From the NCBI GenBank assembly GCA_018242425.1, contig JAFEBX010000016.1:84329-148328 (forward strand): 64,000 nucleotides of DNA, given 5' to 3'. Both the position numbers and the translations under genes were made by a program. Numbering within the stretch: position 1 is the first letter of the stretch; the number at the start of each line of letters is the position of its first letter. Below, in pieces: positions 1 to 8,369 of this stretch. The notes beneath the pieces were generated by a model. The model made no database searches and was not told where the DNA came from. It saw nothing but the letters and a program-made list of their open reading frames with translations. The DNA comes from Pseudomonadota bacterium. GTDB taxonomy: Bacteria > Pseudomonadota > Gammaproteobacteria > Xanthomonadales > Xanthomonadaceae.

Positions 1-1880
1 GCAACGAAGGCGCCGAGCGCCATCAACAATGCGCCCGACCAGATGAAGCGCACCATCGGCTTGCTGTGCACGCGCACGGCCCAGCTGCCGCCGCCCAGCG
101 GTTCGCCCAGCGCGACGTAGCGATCGCGGAACAGGCCGCCGTGGATCGCGGCTTCGGTCATCACCTGGCCGCCGCTGGCGTAATGGCGTTTTTCGGGATG
201 GAGCGTGGTGACGATGCGGCCATCGCGCAACACCGTGATCGTGCCGGTGTTCGCCTGGTAGTTGGGGCCGTCGTGGTCGCTGACGCCATCGAAGCGATAT
301 TGCTCGCCATGGACTTGCAACGATTGGCCGGGAGACAGCGCGACCTCGCGTTGTTCGACCAGTGCGTCGGCCAGCATCGCCCCCGACACGAACACCGCGA
401 TGCCGAGGTGTGCCAGCGTCATTCCGAACATTTCCGCGGTAAAGCGGCTGCCATTGGCCTTGAAGCGCGACCACACGAAACGCAGCGTGCCGGCGAGCAG
501 CCAGACCGCTGCAAGAACGCCGAGCGTGGTCCGCAGCTTGCCTTGCGGTGCCAGCCACCATGCGACGACCGCGGCAACCATCGCCAACACCGCCCACGGC
601 AGCAGCATGGCGATGATGCGGTTCGGCTGTTCCTGCTGCCAGCGCGTCAGTGGCCCGAACGGCAACAGCAGCACCAGCGGAGCCATCAGCAGCACGAACA
701 GCAGCGAGAAGTAGGGCGGGCCGACCGAAATCTTGCCGAGGTTCAGCGCGTCGGCCAGCATCGGATAGAGCGTGCCGATCAGCACCATCGCGCAGGCGGC
801 GGCCAACAGCAGGTTGTTGGCGAGCAGCAGCGTTTCGCGCGAGGCGAAGGTGAACGGCTTGGCGTTGCTGGTGGTGTCGGGTGCGCGCAGTGCGTACAAC
901 AGCAACGATCCGCCGATCACCACGCCAAGGAAGACGAGGATGAAGACGCCGCGCGTCGGATCGGCGGCGAAGGCGTGCACGCTGGTGATCGCGCCCGAAC
1001 GCACCAGGAAGGTGCCGAGCAACGACAGCGAGAAAGCGGAGATCGCAAGCAGCAACGTCCACGCGGCGAAACTGCCGCGCTTTTCGGTGGCTGCCTGCGA
1101 ATGCAGCAAGGCCGCGCCGGCCAGCCATGGCATGAAGCTGGCGTTCTCGACCGGATCCCAGAACCACCAGCCGCCCCAGCCGAGCTCGTAATAGGCCCAG
1201 ATGCTGCCAAGCGCGATGCCGAGGGTGAGGAATCCCCAGGCGACATTGGTCCATGGCCGCGTCCAGCGCAGCCAGCGTGCGTCGACATGGCGATCGAGCA
1301 GCGCCGCCACCGCGAACGCGAACGGCACCGCGAATCCGACGTAGCCGAAATACAGCACCGGCGGATGGATGACCATGCCCGGATCCTGCAGCAGCGGGTT
1401 GAGATCACGACCTTCCGTCGCCGCCGGCAGCAGGCGGTCGAACGGACTGCTGGTGAACACCAGCAAGGCGAGGAAGCCGATCGATACCGCGCCGAGCACG
1501 CCGAGCACGCGCGCGATCACCGGTTGCGGCAAACGACGCGAGAAGGTCGCGACGGCGGCTGTCCACAAAGCCAGCACCAGCAGCCATAGCAGCAGCGAAC
1601 CTTCGTGCGCACCCCACACCGCGGTATAGCGATAGACCAGCGGCAACAGCGAGTTGCTGTTGTCCACGACGTAGGAGAACGAACGGTCCTGGACCACGAA
1701 GGCCCAGGTCAGCACTGCGAAGGCGAACCCGACCAGCGCGAGTTGCGCATAGGCGGCGGGACGCGCGACTGCCATCCAGTCGCGATGGCCGCGTTGCGCG
1801 CCGAGCAGCGGCAGCACCGTTTGCAGGCAGGCCACCACCAGCGCCAGCAACAGGGCGTAATGCCCGAGTTCACCTGCCAT
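1..1880 (-). CDS. ccmF: Cytochrome c-type biogenesis protein CcmF (3' end cut by window edge)
   Basis: CcmF is the large integral membrane subunit of the haem lyase that attaches haem, delivered by CcmE, to apocytochrome c in the periplasm. The reading frame opens with ATG at 1880 ([14 protein letters not shown], the usual CcmF N-terminus) and stays open to base 1, where it reads PMVRFIWSGALLMALG, typical of the last transmembrane helix of the family. About 626 codons are present; the family is around 650, so only a short C-terminal tail is missing. The start overlaps the ccmE stop by one base (TGATG), so the two are translationally coupled. It is the last visible gene of the ccmABCDEF run; ccmG and ccmH would be expected just outside the window. 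Identification is by sequence and by its place in the operon. Confidence 0.95.
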   Translation of the reverse strand, partial: MAGELGHYALLLALVVACLQTVLPLLGAQRGHRDWMAVARPAAYAQLALVGFAFAVLTWAFVVQDRSFSYVVDNSNSLLPLVYRYTAVWGAHEGSLLLWLLVLALWTAAVATFSRRLPQPVIARVLGVLGAVSIGFLALLVFTSSPFDRLLPAATEGRDLNPLLQDPGMVIHPPVLYFGYVGFAVPFAFAVAALLDRHVDARWLRWTRPWTNVAWGFLTLGIALGSIWAYYELGWGGWWFWDPVENASFMPWLAGAALLHSQAATEKRGSFAAWTLLLAISAFSLSLLGTFLVRSGAITSVHAFAADPTRGVFILVFLGVVIGGSLLLYALRAPDTTSNAKPFTFASRETLLLANNLLLAAACAMVLIGTLYPMLADALNLGKISVGPPYFSLLFVLLMAPLVLLLPFGPLTRWQQEQPNRIIAMLLPWAVLAMVAAVVAWWLAPQGKLRTTLGVLAAVWLLAGTLRFVWSRFKANGSRFTAEMFGMTLAHLGIAVFVSGAMLADALVEQREVALSPGQSLQVHGEQYRFDGVSDHDGPNYQANTGTITVLRDGRIVTTLHPEKRHYASGGQVMTEAAIHGGLFRDRYVALGEPLGGGSWAVRVHSKPMVRFIWSGALLMALGAFV

Positions 1881-2347
1881 CAGTTGCTTCCCGCCGGCGG
1901 TTGGGCGGCAGGCACCGCATGCTTGCGATGCGCTTCCGACATCTTGTCGGCCACTTCCTTGGGCATGTAGTTCTCGTCGTGCTTGGCCAGCACCTGGTCG
2001 GCGACGAACACGCCATCCTTCATCGATCCGGTGGCGATCACCGCCTGCTTCTCGCGGAACAGGTCGGGCAGGATGCCGGTGTAGACCACGGGCAGGTGGG
2101 CATCGCCGTCATCGACGTCGAAATGCGCTTCCATCGATCCCTGCGCGCGCTTGAACGAACCGGCCGCGACCATGCCACCAAGGCGGAAGCGCGCGTGGCC
2201 ACCGGCCTCGCCCTTGAGGACATCGGTCGGGGTGTACAGATAATTGACGTTGCGTTGCAGGGCCAGTGCGATCAACGCAGCGGCGATTGCGGCGGCGAGG
2301 ACCAGCAATCCGACGAAGACCAGGCGGCGACGGCGAACCGGATTCAC
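1880..2347 (-). CDS. ccmE: Haem chaperone CcmE
   Basis: CcmE is a membrane-anchored periplasmic haem chaperone that carries haem covalently on a conserved His and passes it to the CcmF/H lyase. The protein (155 residues) has a basic N-terminus, one membrane anchor (about residues 8-28), then the beta-barrel domain with [11 protein letters not shown] and [15 protein letters not shown]. The C-terminal [10 protein letters not shown] contains the haem-binding His and the following Tyr of the HxxxY motif. I chose GTG at 2347 because it overlaps the ccmD stop (GTGA) and gives the standard length; the longer upstream frame only adds ccmD-overlapping codons. Confidence 0.95.
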   Translation of the reverse strand: MNPVRRRRLVFVGLLVLAAAIAAALIALALQRNVNYLYTPTDVLKGEAGGHARFRLGGMVAAGSFKRAQGSMEAHFDVDDGDAHLPVVYTGILPDLFREKQAVIATGSMKDGVFVADQVLAKHDENYMPKEVADKMSEAHRKHAVPAAQPPAGSN

Positions 2348-2502
2348 GAACGCGCCTCGCCCTTGCGCGCGGCGTCCCGGCGTCCGCGCAGTTTTGCTTC
2401 GCGGCGTGCACGCGCGATCTGCAGTTTCGGCGCCAGCCAATCCCAGAGGATCGCCAGCACGAAGATCGCGTAGGCCGCGATGACGTAACCGTGGTAATTC
2501 AT
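2344..2502 (-). CDS. ccmD: Haem exporter subunit CcmD
   Basis: CcmD is a small membrane protein that stabilises the CcmABC haem-release complex with CcmE. The 52-residue product starts [15 protein letters not shown], has one transmembrane helix, and ends in a very basic cytoplasmic tail, which is the CcmD pattern. It overlaps ccmC upstream and ccmE downstream by 4 bases each, the expected place for ccmD. Confidence 0.9.
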   Translation of the reverse strand: MNYHGYVIAAYAIFVLAILWDWLAPKLQIARARREAKLRGRRDAARKGEARS

Positions 2503-3236
2503 GCCGTCTCCGTGATCCAGCTCTTGCCGGCTTCGCGCCGCAGGTTGTCGGCGCGGGCGCGCGCCAGCAGTGCACCCACGAACCAGACGTGGATGCCGGC
2601 CACCATCAGCCACAGCGGCAGCTGCATGCTGGCGTCCATGTGCGATGGGCCGGTCAGTGAAATCGTGCTGCCCTGGTGCAGTGAATTCCACCACGTCACC
2701 GAGAACTTGATGATCGGCAGCAAGACCACGCCGACCACGGCGAGGAAGCCGGCGGCACGCGCGGCCTGGCGGCGATCCTCGATGGCGGCGTAGAGGCCGA
2801 TCACGCCGAGGTAGAGGAAGAGCAGCAACAACTCGGTGGTCAGGCGCGGATCCCAGTCCCACCACGTGCCCCACATCGGCTTGCCCCAGATCGATCCGGT
2901 GGCCAGCGTGACCGCGGTGTAGAGCGCGCCGATCGGGGCGCAGGCCATCGCCAGGATTTCCGCAAGCTTGATTCGCCACACCAGCGCGATCGCGGCATAG
3001 ATCGCCATGCCGAGGTAGACCGCCATGCTCATCCAGGCCATCGGGACGTGCACGTAGAGGATGCGGAAGGCATCGCCCTGCTGGTAATCGGCCGGAACGC
3101 GGAACAGCGCCAGCCACAGCGCGACCGCCATCACCGCCACGCCGATGCCGTGGCACCACGGCGCCCAGCGCGCGGCGAAACGGTCGAAGTAGGGCGGTGA
3201 ACCGAGTTGGTGGAACCAGCGGACGAGAGGGTGCAT
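2499..3236 (-). CDS. ccmC: Haem ABC exporter permease CcmC
   Basis: CcmC is the polytopic haem-handling protein that loads haem onto CcmE. The 245-residue protein has about six transmembrane helices and the periplasmic tryptophan-rich WWD signature ([14 protein letters not shown]), with conserved His residues in YVHVPMAWM and further on (TWWNSLHQG). Length is normal. The start ATG at 3236 lies about 40 bases downstream of an FNR-like palindrome (3275-3288), so ccmCDEF may have its own promoter in addition to read-through from ccmAB. Confidence 0.96.
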   Translation of the reverse strand: MHPLVRWFHQLGSPPYFDRFAARWAPWCHGIGVAVMAVALWLALFRVPADYQQGDAFRILYVHVPMAWMSMAVYLGMAIYAAIALVWRIKLAEILAMACAPIGALYTAVTLATGSIWGKPMWGTWWDWDPRLTTELLLLFLYLGVIGLYAAIEDRRQAARAAGFLAVVGVVLLPIIKFSVTWWNSLHQGSTISLTGPSHMDASMQLPLWLMVAGIHVWFVGALLARARADNLRREAGKSWITETA

Positions 3237-3247
3237 ATCAGCTGCAC

Positions 3248-3288
3248 AGGATACCAGCGGCCTCCCGGGCCAGGTTGATGCAGATCAA
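3248..3288 (-). promoter_or_regulatory. FNR/ANR-like box with candidate -10, upstream of ccmC
   Basis: Positions 3275-3288 read TTGAT-GCAG-ATCAA, a perfect match to the FNR/ANR consensus TTGAT-N4-ATCAA. On the minus strand a -10-like TATCCT sits at 3253-3248. The box centre is 31 bp from the centre of that hexamer, close to the spacing of a class II FNR promoter. Transcription would then start only a few bases before the ccmC ATG. The palindrome (8-bp arms AGGTTGAT/ATCAACCT) could instead form a hairpin ending the azurin message, but no T-run follows it. Confidence 0.55.
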
Positions 3289-3291
3289 CCT

Positions 3292-3900
3292 TCAGTGCAG
3301 CGTGAGGGTGCCCCGCATGCCCTTCAGGTGGCCCGGGAAGGTGCAGAAATAGGCGAAATGCCCGTTCCGCAGCTTGGCGGTGTCGAGGGTGGCGCTCACG
3401 GTTTCACCGCCACCCGCCAGCTTGCTGCGCGCGACCACGCGTTTGTCGCTGGGTTCGACGTAGCTACGGTAGGGGCCAGCGCCGATGCCGGCGCGTTCGA
3501 CCGCGTTCACTTCCTCGACCCTTGCGACCACGACGTTGTGGCCCATGATCCAGCGCGGCATCTGGCCGGTGTGCTCGAGCTTGATGGTGAATTTCTCGCA
3601 GGCGCTGGGCACGTCGATGTTGCCGGCATCCCAGGATGGCGCATCGCCGGCATGGAGGGTGAAGGTGCAATCGCCAGGTGGCAGCAGTGGCTGTGCAGGA
3701 GCGACCTGTTCGACCGGTGTCTGCTGCGCGGCGAGCACGGCATCGGGCGTCGCTTCGGCGCCGGGCTTGGGCGGCGCTTCCGGCGTATTGGGAATTTCGA
3801 CCGACGACTTGGCTGGCGCATTCGCTTGCGCAGGGGGCTCCTGTCGCTGGCAGGCGGCCAGTACCAGGGCACAGACGATGACCCAAGCCTGTCGTTTCAT
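3292..3900 (-). CDS. Azurin-type blue copper lipoprotein
   Basis: Azurins are periplasmic type-1 copper electron carriers. The 202-residue protein has a lipoprotein-like signal (ALVLAAC, lipobox Cys near residue 17), a long Pro/Ala-rich linker, then a full azurin domain. Within that domain are the copper ligands His in MGHNVV, Cys and His in CTFPGH, and Met in LKGM. The structural disulfide pair (DCTFTL and SACEKF) is also kept. I took ATG at 3900 because it begins the signal peptide; longer frames add sequence without similarity. It lies between ccmB and ccmC, 67 and 55 bases away, an unusual position. It is probably an outer- or inner-membrane-anchored electron donor linked to c-type cytochromes; the partner is not known. 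Confidence 0.9.
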   Translation of the reverse strand: MKRQAWVIVCALVLAACQRQEPPAQANAPAKSSVEIPNTPEAPPKPGAEATPDAVLAAQQTPVEQVAPAQPLLPPGDCTFTLHAGDAPSWDAGNIDVPSACEKFTIKLEHTGQMPRWIMGHNVVVARVEEVNAVERAGIGAGPYRSYVEPSDKRVVARSKLAGGGETVSATLDTAKLRNGHFAYFCTFPGHLKGMRGTLTLH

Positions 3901-3967
3901 GAAGGATCGATTCCCCGACGATATTTTCGCAATGCGCAAGTATGACGCAGCCGCCGGTGAAGCCGCA

Positions 3968-4639
3968 TCAACGCCAGCCGATGCGCAACGCGATCGCGGC
4001 AACCACCGGCGCAACGACCAGTGACAGCGCGAGCATCGCGGCGAGGATCAGCAGCGCGCCGGATGCATCCAATCCCTGCGCCGCCGCGACCACGCTGCCG
4101 GCGCCGAACACGAGGACCGGCACATACAACGGCAACGCGATCAGGGCGAGCAGGGCGCCGGCGCGACGGATGCCGACGGTAAGCGCGGCGACCACCGCGC
4201 CGATCAGGCTGAGCAGCGGCGTGCCCAGCAGCAGTGATGCGACCAGCATCGGCAATTGCGCATGCGGCAGGTGCAGGAGTTCGCCCAGCAATGGACTGAC
4301 GAGGATGATCGGGAGTGCCGTCGTCATCCAGTGGGTGAACACGCGCACCGCAACCAGCACCGCCAGCGGTTGCGGCGACAGCAGCCATTGTTCAAGCGAT
4401 CCGTCTTCGGCGTCGCCACGGAACAGCGCATCAAGTGCGAGCAAGCCGGACAGCAGCGCGGCCAGCCAGATCACTGCAGGCGCAGCCTGCGCCATGGCGC
4501 CGGAATGGGTGTCGATCCCGAGTGCGAACAGCACCACGACCAGCAATGCGAACAGCACCGGCTGCAGGGCATCGCCACGCTTGCGCCAAAGCAGGCGCAG
4601 GTCGCGTAGCAGCATGGCGCGGATCGCGGCGGCGATCAC
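3968..4639 (-). CDS. ccmB: Haem exporter permease CcmB
   Basis: CcmB is the transmembrane partner of the ATPase CcmA in the CcmAB(C) complex that releases holo-CcmE. The 223-residue protein is nearly all hydrophobic, with about six helices, and carries family sequence such as [18 protein letters not shown] and [13 protein letters not shown]. Its start overlaps ccmA by 4 bases. Length is normal for the family. Confidence 0.95.
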   Translation of the reverse strand: MIAAAIRAMLLRDLRLLWRKRGDALQPVLFALLVVVLFALGIDTHSGAMAQAAPAVIWLAALLSGLLALDALFRGDAEDGSLEQWLLSPQPLAVLVAVRVFTHWMTTALPIILVSPLLGELLHLPHAQLPMLVASLLLGTPLLSLIGAVVAALTVGIRRAGALLALIALPLYVPVLVFGAGSVVAAAQGLDASGALLILAAMLALSLVVAPVVAAIALRIGWR

Positions 4640-5277
4640 GCGGCGCGTTCCATCAGCAACTGGCGCGTGCGCACGGGTGGCGCGGCGTAGGCGCCATGTG
4701 TCGTCACCAGCGCCGCGCCGCCATCATCGAGGTGACCGCGGATCAAGCGATTGACCAGTTCGATGCCGTCGAGATCGAGGTTTGCATAGGGCTCGTCGAG
4801 CAGCCACAACGGCGCCGGCGACAGCCACAGCCGCGCCAGCGACAGCCGCTTCTTCTGCCCCGCGGAAAGATGCCGTGCCAGCTGGTCGTCGTAGCCGGCG
4901 AGTCCGACCAGGTCGAGCGCCGGTTCGATGCCGCGACCGGGGCGTCGCCCGAGCAGGCCGCAGGAAACTTCGAGGTTTTCGGTCGCGGTGAGATCGCCCT
5001 TGTGTCCGGGCAGATGGCCGAGATAGGCGAAGGCGGCGGCGCGGCGGGCGTGGTCGAGATCGCCGCCATCCATCCGCAATTCACCGCTGTCGGCGGGCAA
5101 CAGGCCGGCCAGCACGCGCAGCAGGGTGGTCTTGCCGACGCCGTTGCCGCCCTGCACGAGCAATGCCTCGCCGCGCGCGACGGTGAAGTCGAGGCCGGAG
5201 AAGATTGCTTCGTCGTTGCGGGAAAACCCCAGTCCGTGGACGGACAGCAACGCGGGTTCGGACGGATGGTTGGGCAC
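4636..5277 (-). CDS. ccmA: Haem exporter ATP-binding protein CcmA
   Basis: CcmA is the cytoplasmic ATPase of the cytochrome c maturation ABC complex; ATP hydrolysis drives release of haem-loaded CcmE. The 213-residue protein has Walker [10 protein letters not shown] (about 43-51), the ABC signature LSAGQKKR, Walker [13 protein letters not shown], and the H-loop TTHG. It is the first ccm gene, 36 bases downstream of the DUF3293 gene on the same strand, so the operon may start at either gene. Confidence 0.96.
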   Translation of the reverse strand: MPNHPSEPALLSVHGLGFSRNDEAIFSGLDFTVARGEALLVQGGNGVGKTTLLRVLAGLLPADSGELRMDGGDLDHARRAAAFAYLGHLPGHKGDLTATENLEVSCGLLGRRPGRGIEPALDLVGLAGYDDQLARHLSAGQKKRLSLARLWLSPAPLWLLDEPYANLDLDGIELVNRLIRGHLDDGGAALVTTHGAYAAPPVRTRQLLMERAA

Positions 5278-5313
5278 GGAGTGGGCGGTGGCAGGCCGAC
5301 CGCCGGCCCGCGG

Positions 5314-5781
5314 TCATTCTATCCAGTCGATCTGCGGATGCGGGAATTCCTCGGGCCCGTACATGCGCAGGCGCACCGGCTCGTCGCGGCGCCACAGCAG
5401 GATGCCGCGCTGGCGGAAGCGGCGCGCCCATTCGTCCAGCAGTGCAGGCGGAGCGTCTCCGACCAGCCAGCCGGCTTCCCACCATTGGCCATCGGGCGAG
5501 GACGAATTCATCGGCCAGCGCAGGTAGCCATGCGCGTCGATCGCGGCGCGCAATTCCCGGTCGGCGCGCTGGTTGTAGGCTTCCGGCTGCAATTCCGAAG
5601 CCGGATTGCAGGCGGTGATATAGGCGAAGGTGTCGGCGCGCGCGAGTCGGGCTTCGAGCCGGACAGCGGGGTGGCCGACTGCGACTTCGATGGGCTCGTC
5701 GTCGAGATCGACGAAATAGGCTGCCAGCCGATAGGCTTCGGCAAGGCCGTCTGCCGTGGTGGGTCGCGTCAATGCGGTCAC
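5314..5781 (-). CDS. DUF3293 domain protein
   Basis: Function unknown. The 155-residue soluble protein carries the DUF3293 hallmark AYITACNPASE near residue 53 and a C-terminal half rich in Trp and Arg (DGQWWEAGWLVG). No signal peptide or membrane segment is visible. It is co-directional with ccmA and divergent from the aminotransferase gene, with a 58-base gap that must hold both promoters. Family assignment is from memory of the motif. Confidence 0.75.
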   Translation of the reverse strand: MTALTRPTTADGLAEAYRLAAYFVDLDDEPIEVAVGHPAVRLEARLARADTFAYITACNPASELQPEAYNQRADRELRAAIDAHGYLRWPMNSSSPDGQWWEAGWLVGDAPPALLDEWARRFRQRGILLWRRDEPVRLRMYGPEEFPHPQIDWIE

Positions 5782-5839
5782 GCAGCCACCTTAGCAGCTT
5801 GCGTACACTCGCATATTGTTCGAAAGGGCACCCCCAGCG

Positions 5840-6988
5840 ATGCAACCGGTTACAAAGCTGCCGAAGGTCGGCACCACCATTTTCACCGTCATGTCCCAGC
5901 TGGCAGCCCAGCACGGCGCGGTCAACCTCGGCCAGGGATTCCCTGATTTCCCGGTGCCGGATCGCCTGGTCGAAGCTCTGGACCGGGCCATGCGCGCCGG
6001 CCACAACCAGTACGCGATGATGACCGGCATTCCAGCCCTGCGGCAGGCGATTGCCGACAAGACCGCGGATTGCTACGGCTGGCGTCCCGACGTCGATGCC
6101 GAAATCACCGTGACCAGCGGCGCGAGCGAAGCCATCTTCGACGCCATCCACGCGGTGGTGCGAGCGGGCGAGGAAGTGATCGTCCTCGATCCCTGCTATG
6201 ACTGCTACGAACCGGCGATCGATCTCGCCGGTGCCCGCGCTGTCCACGTCGCCCTCGATCCGGTGACGTTCGCGCCGGACTGGAACAAGGTGCGCGCGGC
6301 GATCACGCCGAAGACGCGGATGCTGATGATCAACAGTCCGCACAACCCCTCCGGCGCGATGTTCAGCGCCGCCGACATGCAGGCGGTCATCGACCTGCTG
6401 CGTGGCACCAATATCTACCTGCTGTCGGACGAGGTGTACGAACACATCGTCTTCGACGGCGCCCGCCACGAATCGGCATTGCTGTACCCGGAGCTGCGCG
6501 ATCGCGCCTTCGTCATTTCCAGCTTCGGCAAGACCTATCACTGCACCGGCTGGAAAGTCGGCTATTGCATCGCACCGCCGGCGATGAGCGCGGAGTTCCG
6601 CAAGGTCCACCAGTACAACACCTTCTGCACCTTCACCCCGGCTCAGTTCGCCTTCGCGGAAATGATCGCCGCCGATCCCGATCACTACCGCCAGCTGGGC
6701 GCGTTCTACCAGGCAAAGCGCGACCGTTTCCGCGCGCAACTGGAAGGCACGAAGCTGAAGCCGCTGCCGGTGCCGGGCGGTTACTTCCAGCTGGTCGATT
6801 ATTCCGCGGTCAGCGACCTCGACGACCTCGAATTCAGCCGCTGGCTGACGATCGAACATGGCGTCACGGGTATCCCGCTGTCCCCTTTTTATGCCCAACC
6901 GTCCGCAGGCCAGCGTTTGTTGCGGCTTTGCTTCGCAAAAGGCGATACAACACTGAACCAAGCCATCGAACGGCTGTCCAAGTTGTAG
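5840..6988 (+). CDS. Methionine aminotransferase-like PLP enzyme (YbdL family)
   Basis: Fold-type I aminotransferase, closest in pattern to YbdL/KAT enzymes that transaminate methionine and aromatic or branched keto acids. It has the N-terminal NLGQGFPDF motif, the SPHNPSG loop, and the PLP lysine at about residue 231 in SSFGKTYHCTGWKVGY. A C-terminal LRLCFAKGD supplies the substrate carboxylate Arg. I chose ATG at 5840 (MQPVTKLPKVG) because a GAAAGGG sequence sits about 11 bases upstream and the extra N-terminal codons of the longer frame are not conserved. With the omega-amidase two genes downstream it would form the last step of methionine salvage: transamination of ketomethylthiobutyrate with glutamine, then removal of alpha-ketoglutaramate. 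Confidence 0.88.
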   Translation: MQPVTKLPKVGTTIFTVMSQLAAQHGAVNLGQGFPDFPVPDRLVEALDRAMRAGHNQYAMMTGIPALRQAIADKTADCYGWRPDVDAEITVTSGASEAIFDAIHAVVRAGEEVIVLDPCYDCYEPAIDLAGARAVHVALDPVTFAPDWNKVRAAITPKTRMLMINSPHNPSGAMFSAADMQAVIDLLRGTNIYLLSDEVYEHIVFDGARHESALLYPELRDRAFVISSFGKTYHCTGWKVGYCIAPPAMSAEFRKVHQYNTFCTFTPAQFAFAEMIAADPDHYRQLGAFYQAKRDRFRAQLEGTKLKPLPVPGGYFQLVDYSAVSDLDDLEFSRWLTIEHGVTGIPLSPFYAQPSAGQRLLRLCFAKGDTTLNQAIERLSKL

Positions 6989-7009
6989 CCACGCAAACGG
7001 GAGTTGGCC

Positions 7010-8353
7010 ATGAAATTCGCGCAGTTGACCGCATTGCTTTTCGCACTGCTCGTGACCGGGGTGCTGGCGATTTGCGGTTGGCGATCGGTGCAGGCAGGGC
7101 CTGCGCTGGCGGTGGCAACCGGAGTTGGCGCGAAGCCGGTCACGTCGGCGAACCTGCAGGACATCTATTTCGGCATGGGCTGTTTCTGGGGCGCGGAAAA
7201 GCGTTTGTCGGCCGTGCCCGGCGTTGCCGAAGTCGAGGTGGGCTATGCCGGCGGCGATGCGCCCAAGGTGGGCTACGAGGACGTGCTGCGTACCGAGCAG
7301 GACATCCGCAACGGCGTCAGCCATGCCAGGAACCATGCCGAAATCGTCCGCGTGCGCTACGACCCCAAGAAGCTCGACCTGGCGTCCCTGCTCGCGGCGT
7401 TCTGGGAAAACCACGACCCGACGCAAGTGGGCGGGCAGGGCAACGACATCGGCAGCAACTATCGCAGCGCGATCTATTACACGACGCCCGGACAGAAGAT
7501 CCTGGCCGAGCAGACCCGCGACATCTACCAGCAGGACCTGGCGCGCGAGGGCTACGGCAGCATCACCACCGAAATCCTGCCGCTGCGCAATTACAACCGC
7601 GCCGAGGAAAGCCACCAGGACTATCTGGTCAAGAATCCCGATGGCTATTGCGGCCATGGCGGCACCGGCGTGAGATACGGATTGGCGACGGCCGGCAACA
7701 AGTATCCGCAACTCGACGGTGCGCGCCTGGATCGCACCCGCCAGCTGGTGGTTTACGAAGCCGAGGAATGCCCGTTTTGTGCACGCTTCGATGCCGAGGT
7801 GCTGAAGAGCTGGAAGTCCGACGTGCCTTACGTGCAGACGAAATCGCAGCAGGCGCCGAAGGGCTGGACACTGGCCCGACGGATGTTCGCCACGCCGACC
7901 ATCGTGCTGTTCAAGGGCGGCAAGGAAGTCTCGCGCTACACCGGCTATACCGGAGAATCGCAGAAGTTCTGGCAGTGGCTGGGCTTCAACCTGCTGACGC
8001 CGGAACAGCAGCAGATCGCCTTCGATCGCGGCACCGAAATGCCGGGCACGGGGCCGTATCTGGAAGAACATCGCGCCGGCACCTATGTCGATCCGGTCAG
8101 TGGTGTGGCGCTGTTTCGCAGTGATGCGAAGTTCGACAGCGGCTGCGGCTGGCCGAGCTTCTTCGATCCAGAGCCGGGTGCGCTGGTGTTCGAGGAGGAC
8201 GACAGCCATGGCATGCATCGCACCGAGGTCCGCAGCGCGAGTTCCGGCATCCATCTCGGCCACGTCTTCGACGATGGTCCGCCGCCGACTGGCAAGCGTT
8301 ACTGCATCAATGGCAAAGTGTTGAAATTCGTTCCCGATCCGGTGAAGGGTTGA
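7010..8353 (+). CDS. msrAB: MsrA-thioredoxin-MsrB methionine sulfoxide reductase fusion
   Basis: Three-domain enzyme that repairs both diastereomers of methionine sulfoxide, probably outside the cytoplasm. Residues 1-29 are a signal or anchor helix. MsrA follows, with catalytic Cys58 in GCFWGAE. A thioredoxin-like segment carries CPFC at Cys254/Cys257. The C-terminal MsrB has SGCGWPSF (resolving Cys379) and RYCIN (catalytic Cys432). The zinc-binding CxxC pairs of many MsrB proteins are absent (YVDPVSG where the first would be). The order differs from Neisseria PilB, which is thioredoxin-MsrA-MsrB. Start ATG 7010 has GGGAG 6 bases upstream; a TTG two codons earlier overlaps that ribosome site. 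Confidence 0.92.
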   Translation: MKFAQLTALLFALLVTGVLAICGWRSVQAGPALAVATGVGAKPVTSANLQDIYFGMGCFWGAEKRLSAVPGVAEVEVGYAGGDAPKVGYEDVLRTEQDIRNGVSHARNHAEIVRVRYDPKKLDLASLLAAFWENHDPTQVGGQGNDIGSNYRSAIYYTTPGQKILAEQTRDIYQQDLAREGYGSITTEILPLRNYNRAEESHQDYLVKNPDGYCGHGGTGVRYGLATAGNKYPQLDGARLDRTRQLVVYEAEECPFCARFDAEVLKSWKSDVPYVQTKSQQAPKGWTLARRMFATPTIVLFKGGKEVSRYTGYTGESQKFWQWLGFNLLTPEQQQIAFDRGTEMPGTGPYLEEHRAGTYVDPVSGVALFRSDAKFDSGCGWPSFFDPEPGALVFEEDDSHGMHRTEVRSASSGIHLGHVFDDGPPPTGKRYCINGKVLKFVPDPVKG

Positions 8354-8369
8354 TTCGATGGAGTTGGCG

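Noticed and set aside
66..1589. 507-codon plus-strand frame at the left end
   Set aside because: Antisense of ccmF, whose frame is continuous to the window edge with family-specific sequence.
3271..3290. FNR-like palindrome considered only as the azurin terminator
   Set aside because: The stem is 8 bp with no following T run, and the inner sequence fits TTGAT-N4-ATCAA fully, so the regulatory reading is preferred though not proven.
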